Assembly: GCA_944472135.2 (NCBI GenBank)
Contig: OX235263.1
Location: 86,646,721 to 86,710,720 of the forward strand
Direction: 5' to 3'
From: Trichobilharzia regenti
Taxonomy: Eukaryota; Platyhelminthes; Trematoda; Strigeidida; Schistosomatidae
Length of the DNA stretch: 64,000 nucleotides
Shown: positions 22,912 through 33,900 of the stretch, piece by piece
Layout of the letters: every line of letters starts with the position of its first letter
Numbering within the stretch: the first letter of the stretch is position 1
Notes under the pieces: model-generated
Seen by the model: the letters and a program-made list of their open reading frames with translations, nothing else
Databases searched by the model: none
Told to the model about the DNA's origin: nothing
Program-made: the position numbers and the translations under genes

Positions 22912-25398
22912 GTATACAATTGGTGGATGGTGGCTAGCAGTGGAATCCAGGATGCGCATTTCGTCCTATTTGGGACTCGTCAGCTGGATGTACCTGCATT
23001 TCTCAGTGAGTGATGATGTTCCCACTGAGGCTCGAACCCAGTACCCATAGTTTCAAACGCCAAAGCGTTATCCACTAGACCACTTGGGCCACGAGAGCCA
23101 CCTCTTGTGCGACGGGTCATATTAATTATTGAATTGAAATTTTGATTTTCCCGTCGATTGATTGGACCGAAGTGCTCGGTCTCAGGTTGACATGTCGGCT
23201 TCTTGTGCAGATGCTTCGACGATGTCTGGGCATTTAGTTAGTATACAATTGGTGGATGGTGGCTAGCAGTGGAATCCAGGATGCGCATTTCGTCCTATTT
23301 GGGACTCGTCAGCTGGATGTACCTGCATTTCTCAGTGAGTGATGATGTTCCCACTGAGGCTCGAACCCAGTACCCATAGTTTCAAACGCCAAAGCGTTAT
23401 CCACTAGACCACTTGGGCCACGAGAGCCACCTCTTGTGCGACGGGTCATATTAATTATTGAATTGAAATTTTGATTTTCCCGTCGATTGATTGGACCGAA
23501 GTGCTCGGTCTCAGGTTGACATGTCGGCTTCTTGTGCAGATGCTTCGACGATGTCTGGGCATTTAGTTAGTATACAATTGGTGGATGGTGGCTAGCAGTG
23601 GAATCCAGGATGCGCATTTCGTCCTATTTGGGACTCGTCAGCTGGATGTACCTGCATTTCTCAGTGAGTGATGATGTTCCCACTGAGGCTCGAACCCAGT
23701 ACCCATAGTTTCAAACGCCAAAGCGTTATCCACTAGACCACTTGGGCCACGAGAGCCACCTCTTGTGCGACGGGTCATATTAATTATTGAATTGAAATTT
23801 TGATTTTCCCGTCGATTGATTGGACCGAAGTGCTCGGTCTCAGGTTGACATGTCGGCTTCTTGTGCAGATGCTTCGACGATGTCTGGGCATTTAGTTAGT
23901 ATACAATTGGTGGATGGTGGCTAGCAGTGGAATCCAGGATGCGCATTTCGTCCTATTTGGGACTCGTCAGCTGGATGTACCTGCATTTCTCAGTGAGTGA
24001 TGATGTTCCCACTGAGGCTCGAACCCAGTACCCATAGTTTCAAACGCCAAAGCGTTATCCACTAGACCACTTGGGCCACGAGAGCCACCTCTTGTGCGAC
24101 GGGTCATATTAATTATTGAATTGAAATTTTGATTTTCCCGTCGATTGATTGGACCGAAGTGCTCGGTCTCAGGTTGACATGTCGGCTTCTTGTGCAGATG
24201 CTTCGACGATGTCTGGGCATTTAGTTAGTATACAATTGGTGGATGGTGGCTAGCAGTGGAATCCAGGATGCGCATTTCGTCCTATTTGGGACTCGTCAGC
24301 TGGATGTACCTGCATTTCTCAGTGAGTGATGATGTTCCCACTGAGGCTCGAACCCAGTACCCATAGTTTCAAACGCCAAAGCGTTATCCACTAGACCACT
24401 TGGGCCACGAGAGCCACCTCTTGTGCGACGGGTCATATTAATTATTGAATTGAAATTTTGATTTTCCCGTCGATTGATTGGACCGAAGTGCTCGGTCTCA
24501 GGTTGACATGTCGGCTTCTTGTGCAGATGCTTCGACGATGTCTGGGCATTTAGTTAGTATACAATTGGTGGATGGTGGCTAGCAGTGGAATCCAGGATGC
24601 GCATTTCGTCCTATTTGGGACTCGTCAGCTGGATGTACCTGCATTTCTCAGTGAGTGATGATGTTCCCACTGAGGCTCGAACCCAGTACCCATAGTTTCA
24701 AACGCCAAAGCGTTATCCACTAGACCACTTGGGCCACGAGAGCCACCTCTTGTGCGACGGGTCATATTAATTATTGAATTGAAATTTTGATTTTCCCGTC
24801 GATTGATTGGACCGAAGTGCTCGGTCTCAGGTTGACATGTCGGCTTCTTGTGCAGATGCTTCGACGATGTCTGGGCATTTAGTTAGTATACAATTGGTGG
24901 ATGGTGGCTAGCAGTGGAATCCAGGATGCGCATTTCGTCCTATTTGGGACTCGTCAGCTGGATGTACCTGCATTTCTCAGTGAGTGATGATGTTCCCACT
25001 GAGGCTCGAACCCAGTACCCATAGTTTCAAACGCCAAAGCGTTATCCACTAGACCACTTGGGCCACGAGAGCCACCTCTTGTGCGACGGGTCATATTAAT
25101 TATTGAATTGAAATTTTGATTTTCCCGTCGATTGATTGGACCGAAGTGCTCGGTCTCAGGTTGACATGTCGGCTTCTTGTGCAGATGCTTCGACGATGTC
25201 TGGGCATTTAGTTAGTATACAATGAGTGGATGGTGGCTAGCATCCTGGATTCCACTGCTAGCCACCATCCACCAATTGTATACTAACTAAATGCCCAGAC
25301 ATCGTCGAAGCATCTGCACAAGAAGCCGGCATGTCAACCTGAGACCGAGCACTTCGGTCCAATCAATCGACGGGAAAATCAAAATTTCTATTCAATGT
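22912..25398 (-). repeat. Hammerhead-ribozyme satellite array (Sm-alpha-like), 329-bp unit
   Basis: Unit starts at 22908, 23237, 23566, 23895, 24224, 24553 and 24882 are each exactly 329 bp apart; an eighth unit begins at 25211 and is cut off after about 30 bp. The seven units look identical by eye. On the minus strand each unit carries a tRNA-like promoter, with an A box near 23065-23092 and a B box GGTTCGAGCCT near 23027-23037 in the first unit, followed by a hammerhead ribozyme. This is the architecture of the Sm-alpha family of schistosomes. At 25242 an inverted partial unit begins and runs to about 25396. An 11-bp direct repeat TAGGAGAGTTA flanks the whole block (22901-22911 and 25399-25409). 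Multimeric transcripts would be cut into 329-nt monomers by the ribozymes. Confidence 0.93.
22937..22998 (-). ncRNA. Hammerhead ribozyme (first of seven)
   Basis: On the minus strand the conserved core is present: CTGACGAG (22976-22983), stem II TCC/GGA around CAAATA, and CGAAA (22959-22963). Stem I pairs ATCCAG with CTGGAT. Stem III is the self-complementary octamer ATGCGCAT (22952-22959), with no loop nucleotides. The predicted cut follows ATC, between 22951 and 22950, an allowed NUH triplet. The same site recurs every 329 bp up to 24911-24972. The TCCCAAATAGGA stem-loop matches what I remember of the published schistosome ribozyme. Confidence 0.92.
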
Positions 25399-25409
25399 TA
25401 GGAGAGTTA
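25211..25409. repeat. Palindromic junction and inverted partial satellite unit
   Basis: The last forward unit stops at GGTGGCTAGCA (to 25241). It is followed directly by the complementary strand of the unit, giving an inverted repeat around a 13-nt centre, and then an inverted partial unit to about 25396. The triplet GCA is shared by both unit ends at the join. Compared with the array units I see one or two single-base differences (near 25329 and 25390) plus a small change, GAG, at 25224-25226. The ribozyme core is missing from this inverted copy. The right-hand target duplicate follows at 25399-25409. Confidence 0.85.
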
Positions 25410-27840
25410 TTCACTGCATTTCGAAGCAGCTGATGATTGCGTGTCCATTGATCATGGTTGCACACTTCGCTACATTGATCGAGAGCATCCTTTCTTTGAA
25501 TCACTATGCAAATTTGTTAAGTTCTACCTGCGCTGTGATTGTATTACTGTATACCTTCAGCTCTCTCCAGATTCTTAAGTCATCTACATACAGGATCATT
25601 GGGGAATCGTTGAGCCCAGATGGTTCACCGACATTCGAAATAATGTGGAGAGGCCTAAGTATCTTGTCTTTTGGCACTCTGCAGATTGCCGTTGTCTAGG
25701 AGGAGCGCTGCGAATTGATCCTGACCCTATGTCCTTCGCTTGTGGGGAATTTCCTAATCCACTTTAGTAAGGCACCTTTAATTCCAAAGAGATTCCAACC
25801 ACATGAGTTGCTTTGGCGAAGACTCTGCTGAAGTTTGTGAAGACGATTTTGACAGTTCTTTCGTCCCTTGACTTGACACAGATTTATCTTGCCTTAGTAG
25901 GGCCTGCCAGGCATGAGTAGACTTCCCGGAAGCCATGCCATCTTATGGACAACAAATTGTTTTCCAGATATGCCAGGTTACTTATTTGGACTATTCTTTC
26001 TGGTGTTTTGACTGAAGTGCCTGTAAGACTAATAGGCCTGTAATTTGAAGGACTTTGTCCTGATTCTCCTTTGTGGAGAGGGGCTACTATGAATTCTTTC
26101 CATTCACGCGGTAACACTCTATTTAGGAGATATAAATGGAATATCGTGGTCAAAGGGCCGGCTATGTGAGCTGATAGCTCCTTGAGAAGATAAAGATTAC
26201 CGAAAACCCTTGATTCTACGGCATCTAGTTCCAATAGGCAGTCAAGCACGAGGTCTTGGTCAATGTCAACGGAATCTCTCCTCTGTTTCTCTGATGCAGC
26301 CACGGCCGATCCTATTAGGAGTGATGGCTACAGTATGAAGACTTTGGGGAATTGTCTGCTATCGCTTCTGCCTTTTCTTGACCATCTTATCTTGTGTCAT
26401 TGTCAGTAGTCAGGTTTGGGACAATACAGAATTTTTTATTCATGAAGTTCATGTACGAGAAAATTTTCTTAGGATGTGCCTTTGCATTTTGAGTCAGATG
26501 TGCTTCAAACTTCATCCTTGATAGGCGAATTTCTGCGACAGCTTTTTTCCTAGCGGTGTTGCGTAATTCCCTGGCCTGAAGAGCCTCAAGTGTAACAAAC
26601 AGGTTCCAACATTTGTGTTTACGTCTAAGTATCTTACGAATCAGTCGGTTTATCCAAGGGGGGAGTAATGTTTCCGACCTTTTGGGACAGACCAAGGGAT
26701 AAAAGGTTCTTTCACTCGGGGGAAAAGTTGTCTTAATTGGTTTCATGTGACTTCTACTTGGGACTGTAGGTTGATGTACCAGTTCACTGAGCTGGCTGCT
26801 AAGAAGATAACATTGATATCAGCTTTCGAAACGTTTGGTCTAGCTGGGGATTCGCCAGTAGCACTGCTGCAGAGGACTTCAAAGTGAGCAGAGCGTGATC
26901 ACTTCTTCGTAAATGAGGAAGATGTGCGAGATCCACGTCCTCACCGTGGGAGAACACTAGGTTCAGAGATGAGGGGGAGTACTTTGAGTCATAACGCGTA
27001 GACTTAATGACGGGTTGGACATGTGCTGGCGAAGTACTAGATCCCAGCATTTTATGTTCAAAGGAGTTGTCTGAAGACGGCGTTTAAGGCATGTCCAGCC
27101 AACTGTTGGATCACTGAAGTCACCGACTACGCGAATTCTACATTTCGATGTTCAGGAGCCTAGCTTATCTATTAGGAATCCATCTGTACTCGAGTCAGGA
27201 CTGCGGTGTATAGCAATAGGATCAGTATCTTGGCCTATGCATTTTAGTCTGCAGCATAGAATATCGCATGATTCACTTTCGTGAGTGAGTGCTTAGATAC
27301 TTAGCATGATTAAGCATTTCTTGAGGCAAATGAAAACGCCACCTCCTTTGCGGCTCAGTCCATCCTATGCACTTCAAAGTTTGGAAGTCTAACTTCGTTA
27401 TTAGTGAGATCTAGTGTGAGCCATGTCTGTGTTATGACAATTACATCCTTTTAGCGGAGTCTGTCGTATAACATAGCTCAGTCCGTTTGTTCGGCAGGAT
27501 GCAGGCGTCTGTGCCGCAAACTGTCGATTTAGTTTGGTGCTTTCGCGGCCTACCTACAGAGGCTTCAGGATCATCAAACTTCGAAATTTGACAACCCGAA
27601 AACGCTTGATCTTTAGGTTCTTTTCGACGTTTCGGCGTTGTTCGCCTAAACGCTTGATCCTACAGGAGTTTAAGATCTGCTTAGAGTGGTATCTCTCTCT
27701 CCTTTGGAGTTTAGAACGACTCTGAGAAGGTTTACAGTCAGTTTTTTTTGTAGAGTTAGGATTTTGGGCGGTTCTATATAAGCTGTGTATGGTTATGAAA
27801 TTGGAACGACTGCATCCGGTGAATGGCACCACTTATAAGA

Positions 27841-27993
27841 TTGAAATTCTTCGAACGTTAACAAAATTTCTCTTCCTATAAAAAATTTCCGGAGAAGAAG
27901 TCACCTTTGTTTATACCTTCTTGTGAATAAGGCCATTGGGTAAACATTGTCCTTCACAAATGTGACCTTTTTGAAATTGTGTTTACATTAGAG
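27841..27993 (+). promoter_or_regulatory. TCHP upstream region
   Basis: Only about 150 bp separates the LINE remnant from the TCHP ATG. It contains TTTACATTAG directly before AGATGG, which would serve as an acceptor for a spliced leader. No TATA box stands out. Which mechanism is used cannot be told from sequence. Confidence 0.35.
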
Positions 27994-30900
27994 ATGGTCA
28001 GCCTTCCAGGAATAGGGAATTTTAACTACTCAAAAAACATGCGAATTGAGGATCTGTTAATGAGAAAAAGGGCCAGTGAAATTGAGAAATTCATGCAATG
28101 GGAGAAGCATTCGAATTATCTCAACCACTCAAATGTAAGAGCAGAAAAGGAAAAAGAGTGGTCATCAAACAAATTCTTAAAACAAAGGTAGGTTTTACAG
28201 ACCGCAGAATTCAACCTTTGTCAGCCAAATGGCTTATGCAGAGCAAAATAAAGAGCAGAATGATAAAAATCTCGAGGAAAGAAGGAGAAAATTGCTTCAT
28301 CTTTTGGAATGTGATGCAGAAAACGAGAAGGTAAATTGTTCACTCAGTATGGCAGAAATAACAGAATTTGCTCGAGGTATATACTGAGCGTTCTAAGGGA
28401 AAATCTGCTATGTTGATTCGGTCGACTGCATTAAAGCAAGCACGTGACTTGGAAAAAGCAAAGGTTTGTTAGTTCTAATTAAAGTTATGTGATGCAGATT
28501 GCTGAAAAACTCCTAGCAGAACATTTCAGAAAAAACAACCCAGATTTGAGGGAGTTGGCGCGAGTGGCTGGTCAAAATCATTTGGTAGATGGTTGGAGGG
28601 AACAATTAAATGAACGTAGTGAGGTAAGTTGGAAAATCGATTCGTTCAATGAAAACAGTTTTCTCACTGATATATACACCAAATATCAAACATCAAAGTT
28701 TTATACTTTGAATAGAGCATGAGAAACACAATCGACTGCCGGCTTTTATTTCAATCTTGAGATCATTTGAAATATTAGTAGACAGAAGACAAGTAGTTCA
28801 GCGAAGAGTCTCTTTTCGGCGAATTCATTTTCATTTGAAATATGTCATAACTGGGGACTTAAGTAGTTGATGACTAAATTGTCTGACCTTCATTGCAATA
28901 TTGCACATGTAGGTTGTATGTGTTCAAGTTTATCCTTCTGTTCTCAAAAGCTACAACACTTTTGGTATGTTTCATTCAGTACTCTAACTCTACTAGTGTA
29001 TTTGAGTTTAGTGGTGAATGGCCTTTATATTCTGAATAGTTTTGTTAAGATTCAGATGATAAGGATAGAAGGCTCTTGTGGCCTGTGTTAATCCTTTCAA
29101 AGTATATCTCTGCAGAGATCTAACTTCTCTTTGAAAGCGTTCACCGATGGAGCTGATACTACTGAATCAGGTAAGGAGTTCCAACCATTGACCACTCTGT
29201 GAGAGAATCTAAATTCTACACGTATTTTAATCGTCCTCAGTTTGAGCACGTTTTTGCGGTGACCCCGTAAATGTATCCTGGAAGGGGAGAAAAGGTTAGA
29301 AAGGTCAGTTCCTAAATCACCCTTAAGTATACGGTATGCTAAAATTAAGTCGCCTCTCTTCCTTCGGTATGACAACGGGAAGAGATTTAAATGCTCCATC
29401 CTCTTATCATAAGAAAGGTGTGAGACACCACTAACTAATTTTGTTCCTACTCTCTGTACTCTTTCCAGAATATGTGCCTCCTTTTTGAAGCATGAACTCG
29501 TCGCTTGTATGCAGTATTCTAGATGAGGCCTGACATATGTTGCGTAGAGTATTTGGAACATTCCCTCGTCTAATCGTTTGAAAGCCCTTCGAATTGCCCA
29601 TAGCATTCGAAAAGCTTTAGCTGCGGCTGCATTGCAATTTGCAGTTGTTTTCAAATAATTGTTGACAATGATTCCTAGGTCCTTCTGTTCGTTAACATCA
29701 TGTGGTTCTGCGTCCCATAGGGAGTACGACGTAAAATACTTCTGACCTAAGTGCATTACCGCGCTTTTCCTAGCATTCATTTCCAAACTCCATAGGCTTG
29801 ACCACTCAGCTAATTTATCTAAATCAGTTTGTAGGGCGGACCTATCCTCGTTATTATTTAAAGTTTTCCATATCTTAATATCATATGCAAATAATAATGA
29901 AGATGAAGAAAGAATCCCTGGTAATTCGTTAACGTATAATAGGAATAGCAAGGGACCTAATACAGTTCCCTGGGGCACTCCACTGGATACTGCTTTCCAT
30001 CCTGATAGTATACCGTTAACTCTAACCTTCTGCCTTCTATCCACAGTGGTTAGGACTCTCGCCGACCATGCACATGGTCCGGGGTTCGAGCCCACGCCAG
30101 CGCACACCTGATATCTATGGTCGGCCTGCAAAATTTGGGCTACTGATATCCATGCTGAAAATTCCATACTTGTACCAAAAAATGCAGTGTGGAATCAAGC
30201 TGTAAACCAAAAAAAATCTCCAAACCACTCAAATAGGCATTTGTCTAGTCCGAAACCTTTAAGTTTACTAAGGAGACCTAAGTGGGATACTTTATCTAAC
30301 GCCTTGCTAAGATCAATAAAAACCACGTCCAACAGGTAGTTCCTATCTCTGGCCTCAACCCAGTCTTCCCTAGCCAGTAGTAGGTTTGTCAAGCAGGATC
30401 GTCCTGGTCGGAATCCATGCTGTTCCACAGCCAACAAGCCGTGTGTTTCAACATATGCTAATAGTTGATCCCTTATAATAGTTTCTAATACCTTTGCAAT
30501 AATGCATGTCAGACTTACCGGCCTGTAGTTAGATACCAATTGCCTATCCCCGTCTTTGAAGATAGGGCTTATAATGGCAAATAAGTTAGGTCACAGAAGA
30601 AGGTATTCGTAAATATAATTTGTTAGTTTTTTCGGAACTTCAGATTGACAATTACAGTCTTAAAATACGAAATCGAGTGTTAGCTGCAGGCCAGACTTAG
30701 AGGTTATGGTTAAGGTTTTCCAGGAAAATTCTGTAGTCACAAGGCGCATACGGGTGTGAGAGATTAACACAGTATCAAAATGTGGCAAGGAAGTCTTTTT
30801 ATGAGCTTATTTTGAGAATCAAAAGACCGCAAACTGGCGTGACAAGAGGTCATCCATAGTGTGTTATGAAAAGTTAGTGTGAGGAACGCTTTATATTTGA

Positions 30901-33900
30901 GATATTTTAGAAACTTGATGTTATCTCTGACAGATGATTAAATTTCATCTGTCCGAACAATATTCAAAAAGGTGAACTATTTTAAATCTGTGTCTGCAGT
31001 AGTTTGAAAAATATTTGAGATAGGCTGTATTAATTGACAGTATATATTTCTCTAAAGATCCATTTTTCTCATGAATATGTTCATCAAAAATCCCTATTTT
31101 AGACACCAATAATCAATATATGATCATCTTTCTTCCAATAATATGATAATGAGCAGTTTATGACACTTATTTATGTATTCATATTTACTATTTGTATGTA
31201 AACTCTATTCATTACACTTTTAACTATTTGGAAAACTAATCACTAAATTCCTCATAATGTCGCGAAATTCTTATCACAAATGAAGTATTCTTTCTTCTTA
31301 TCCGATAAGTGTCACGAATTTTTAGGCTTTTAGCGTTTTCTTAAACTCTTTTGATTAACTGAGAAAAGTTCACTGCATAGTAGACATTGAGAGCTTTTTC
31401 TGTGTAAGCTGATTGTAAAAGTCGACTTGTTCGGTATTAGATGTCAGTTCATTTCCCTTTTGGTTAAGCTTAGGCTAATATATTTTGTCATTAACATTTA
31501 TTGCTTCTCTGTATGTCTTCACAAGTATTTGTTTTTACACGAATTTCCCTGGTTGAAGCTTAATTACTGTTTATCCATAGTCTAGAGATAATTCACGCGA
31601 AATCCATAAAGTTAAGTAATGATAAAAGTTTTATGAATGTGCAAGAATCATTGCATTCTAACCAGTTTCTTTTTCAAGGTATACAAAATAAAAAAATGGA
31701 ATTCAGGTGACGATTCACTTCCTTTATGATTGATTAAAATATGAGCATTGGGAAAGGTGAAGTGTGCTTTCTTATTAGTGATGTGTATGCAGAATAACTT
31801 ACGCAAACTAAATTACATTTGCTTCATCATTCACCGGAGTGATCTGTTCAGCTTTAAGTTCTTTGAGATGAACTTATGCCTTGTAAAATGCTTGAAATAA
31901 CGCAGTCCCAAAAAGTTTTATATACTCTTTGTTTAGGATACCAAGAGGTTTTGGGCTTCCTATCTATTGTTCGTTAGTTTCTGATATTTAAAACCTAGTT
32001 AAACATATCCAAACTAAGGTGATTGATTTGTCGCGACGGTTAGTCGTTTATAATAACAATAATAATAAAAGCAATAATAGAAATAGCTTTATTCTGAAAC
32101 AATATTTATGTAATGCATAGAATTTTCAGCGGTGCTTATCGGATGATATTTTCTCTTCGTCCCTGACCTTCAAATAGAAGAATACTCTGCAGTAGATCGT
32201 GTGACACAGTTTTTTGTGGCTTGAAATGCCCACCGATTTATTATGATGCCTTTTCTTTTCCTCTGAGAAATGCGCAACATTTAGCTGAATGCCAACTATG
32301 AAGGCTTTAGGAGTATATTTCTTGAACTAAGGACACCACTCAGGAAAGGTCATCATATGTATTAGGACAAGCTGCAATCGACAGTAATGCTTTTTTCCTG
32401 TTTAACGGAGACTTGCAAATCAGCAGGTCATAAATGCCTGAAATACTCGCTAGAGCAAACGGTAAACTTAGATATCATATATTTAATAGATTTAAACAAA
32501 CAGAACAGAAGAAACTATATGTGTGGTATATTGATGGGGTGTTCTGTAGCCCAGGTTTTAAGCAGGCTACCATTTGTTTATATTACATGTTTGGAAGCAG
32601 TCGGTAGGAAGCTAGTTTATTTGTGTACATAATGAAGATTTTGGCTTGTTGGTTAGTCAGTTCTATCAGATATATGTCCAGGGCTACTTAGAAATTATCT
32701 TCAACCATCTTACACAAATTCGAAGTACACCATGATGTCGAGTCACTTAACTTAGTGATGATTACCTGGCGAAATTGATTGATACAATACCAAATACCTA
32801 CTTGACATATGATACTGGTTGCACTTTTGGGATAAACCAATGCATAGAGGTTGACAGAAATTTGAGACTTTCAACCAATCTCTGGAAAGAATTCCACCAT
32901 ATGACAGAGATAAGTGTACTCAAAATTAATTAATCAAACGACTTTATTGTTTCATAAATTTCTAGGCTTCGTGTGTTTTGTTAACCTAAGTTATGAAATA
33001 CCTCAGTTGTTCAGCTCCGAACTGTACGCTAGTTGTAAAGATGCATTCAATATGTAACTTGACAATTCTGGCATCATCCCCATACATGATCAAGAACATG
33101 CAAAATTCTATATAGAATTCCATGAGGTGAAGCAAAATGCTTTTGTAGTGTTTCTCAGTGTGTGAGCTACACTCAGGCTCTATTGTGATAAAATGAATGT
33201 TTCTCAAATAAAAAACATTTTTTCCATTTTGTGTTTTGTTTCTTTATCAACAAATAAATAAATAAATATCAAGTTGAAACAATCAGAGACAATGAATGAA
33301 ATTGTCAATGAAGAAATTGAATCAGAAACTAAAAAACGTGATGAAAAACAAGCTGAATTATTGGAATTACAACGTTTACAAGCTAAAGAAAAACATTTAG
33401 AGCATCTTCGACAACAATTGGATGAATTAAATTCACGTGAAAAAGAGGTGAGTTGATGGATGTTGTTTACGACATACGTACAATTATTTATCGGTAAGTA
33501 TGTTAGAAGGCGTCTGTTGGTCCTCTGGTAAAATGTTTTCACCAATCATGCATCTTCTCTAGGTTCGATTCCCAGCCAACATACTCTTAAGCCTCATTTA
33601 ACCCAGTAGTAAGCTTGTTGAATAAGGGAAGTTATACGTGTGGCTAGCAACTCCACCTCGGTATAAATAGAATAACATTGTGACGACAGAAGACAAGGGC
33701 CAGAAAACAGATCGGGGAAGCAACCTCTTCTGACTGATCGTTTTCTCTTTGTGGTTTTTTGTCAAAAAATCAATTCATATGTTGGTGACACATATTTTCA
33801 CACTCCGCTGTGATTAACTGGCGATGCTCTCAAGGTTAAGCTTTGTTATTGTTTTTTTCTCATGACCCTGATTCGGAACGTGAACACTGACGTAAATTGT

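Larger units (their letters stand above)
21945..27840 (-). mobile_element. Old CR1-like LINE split by three nested insertions
   Basis: Pieces of one decayed minus-strand LINE can be followed from high to low coordinates. An ORF1-like basic stretch lies near 27554-27832, an endonuclease with GGGVFICLKK (about 27330), VVGDFSDPTVGW (about 27100) and RSDHALLT (26900), a pre-RT linker at 26387-26746, RT fingers with SNYRPISLTGTSVKTPERIV at 25884-26303, and a broken LYVDDL-like palm near 25560-25600. The C-terminal block HILERVQKKTTRTV and LSYRRQRG lies at 22169-22340. Removing the insertions at 22390-22562, about 22660-22862 and 22912-25398 leaves about 3 kb, a normal LINE length. Many stops and frameshifts show it is dead. 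Its 5' end lies about 150 bp from the TCHP start codon. Confidence 0.75.

Noticed and set aside
23027..23092. tRNA genes in the satellite units
   Set aside because: A and B boxes are present but the flanking arms do not form a cloverleaf with an acceptor stem; they act as an internal promoter only.
22912..25398. CRISPR-like direct repeats
   Set aside because: The whole 329-bp unit repeats with no variable spacers, and the genome is eukaryotic; it is a satellite.
27554..27832. Independent small gene upstream of TCHP
   Set aside because: Its basic composition and position fit the ORF1 end of the decayed LINE, and it has no splice or conservation support.
33204..33545. Minus-strand frame of 113 codons
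   Set aside because: It is the antisense of TCHP exon 5, whose codon pattern keeps the opposite strand open.
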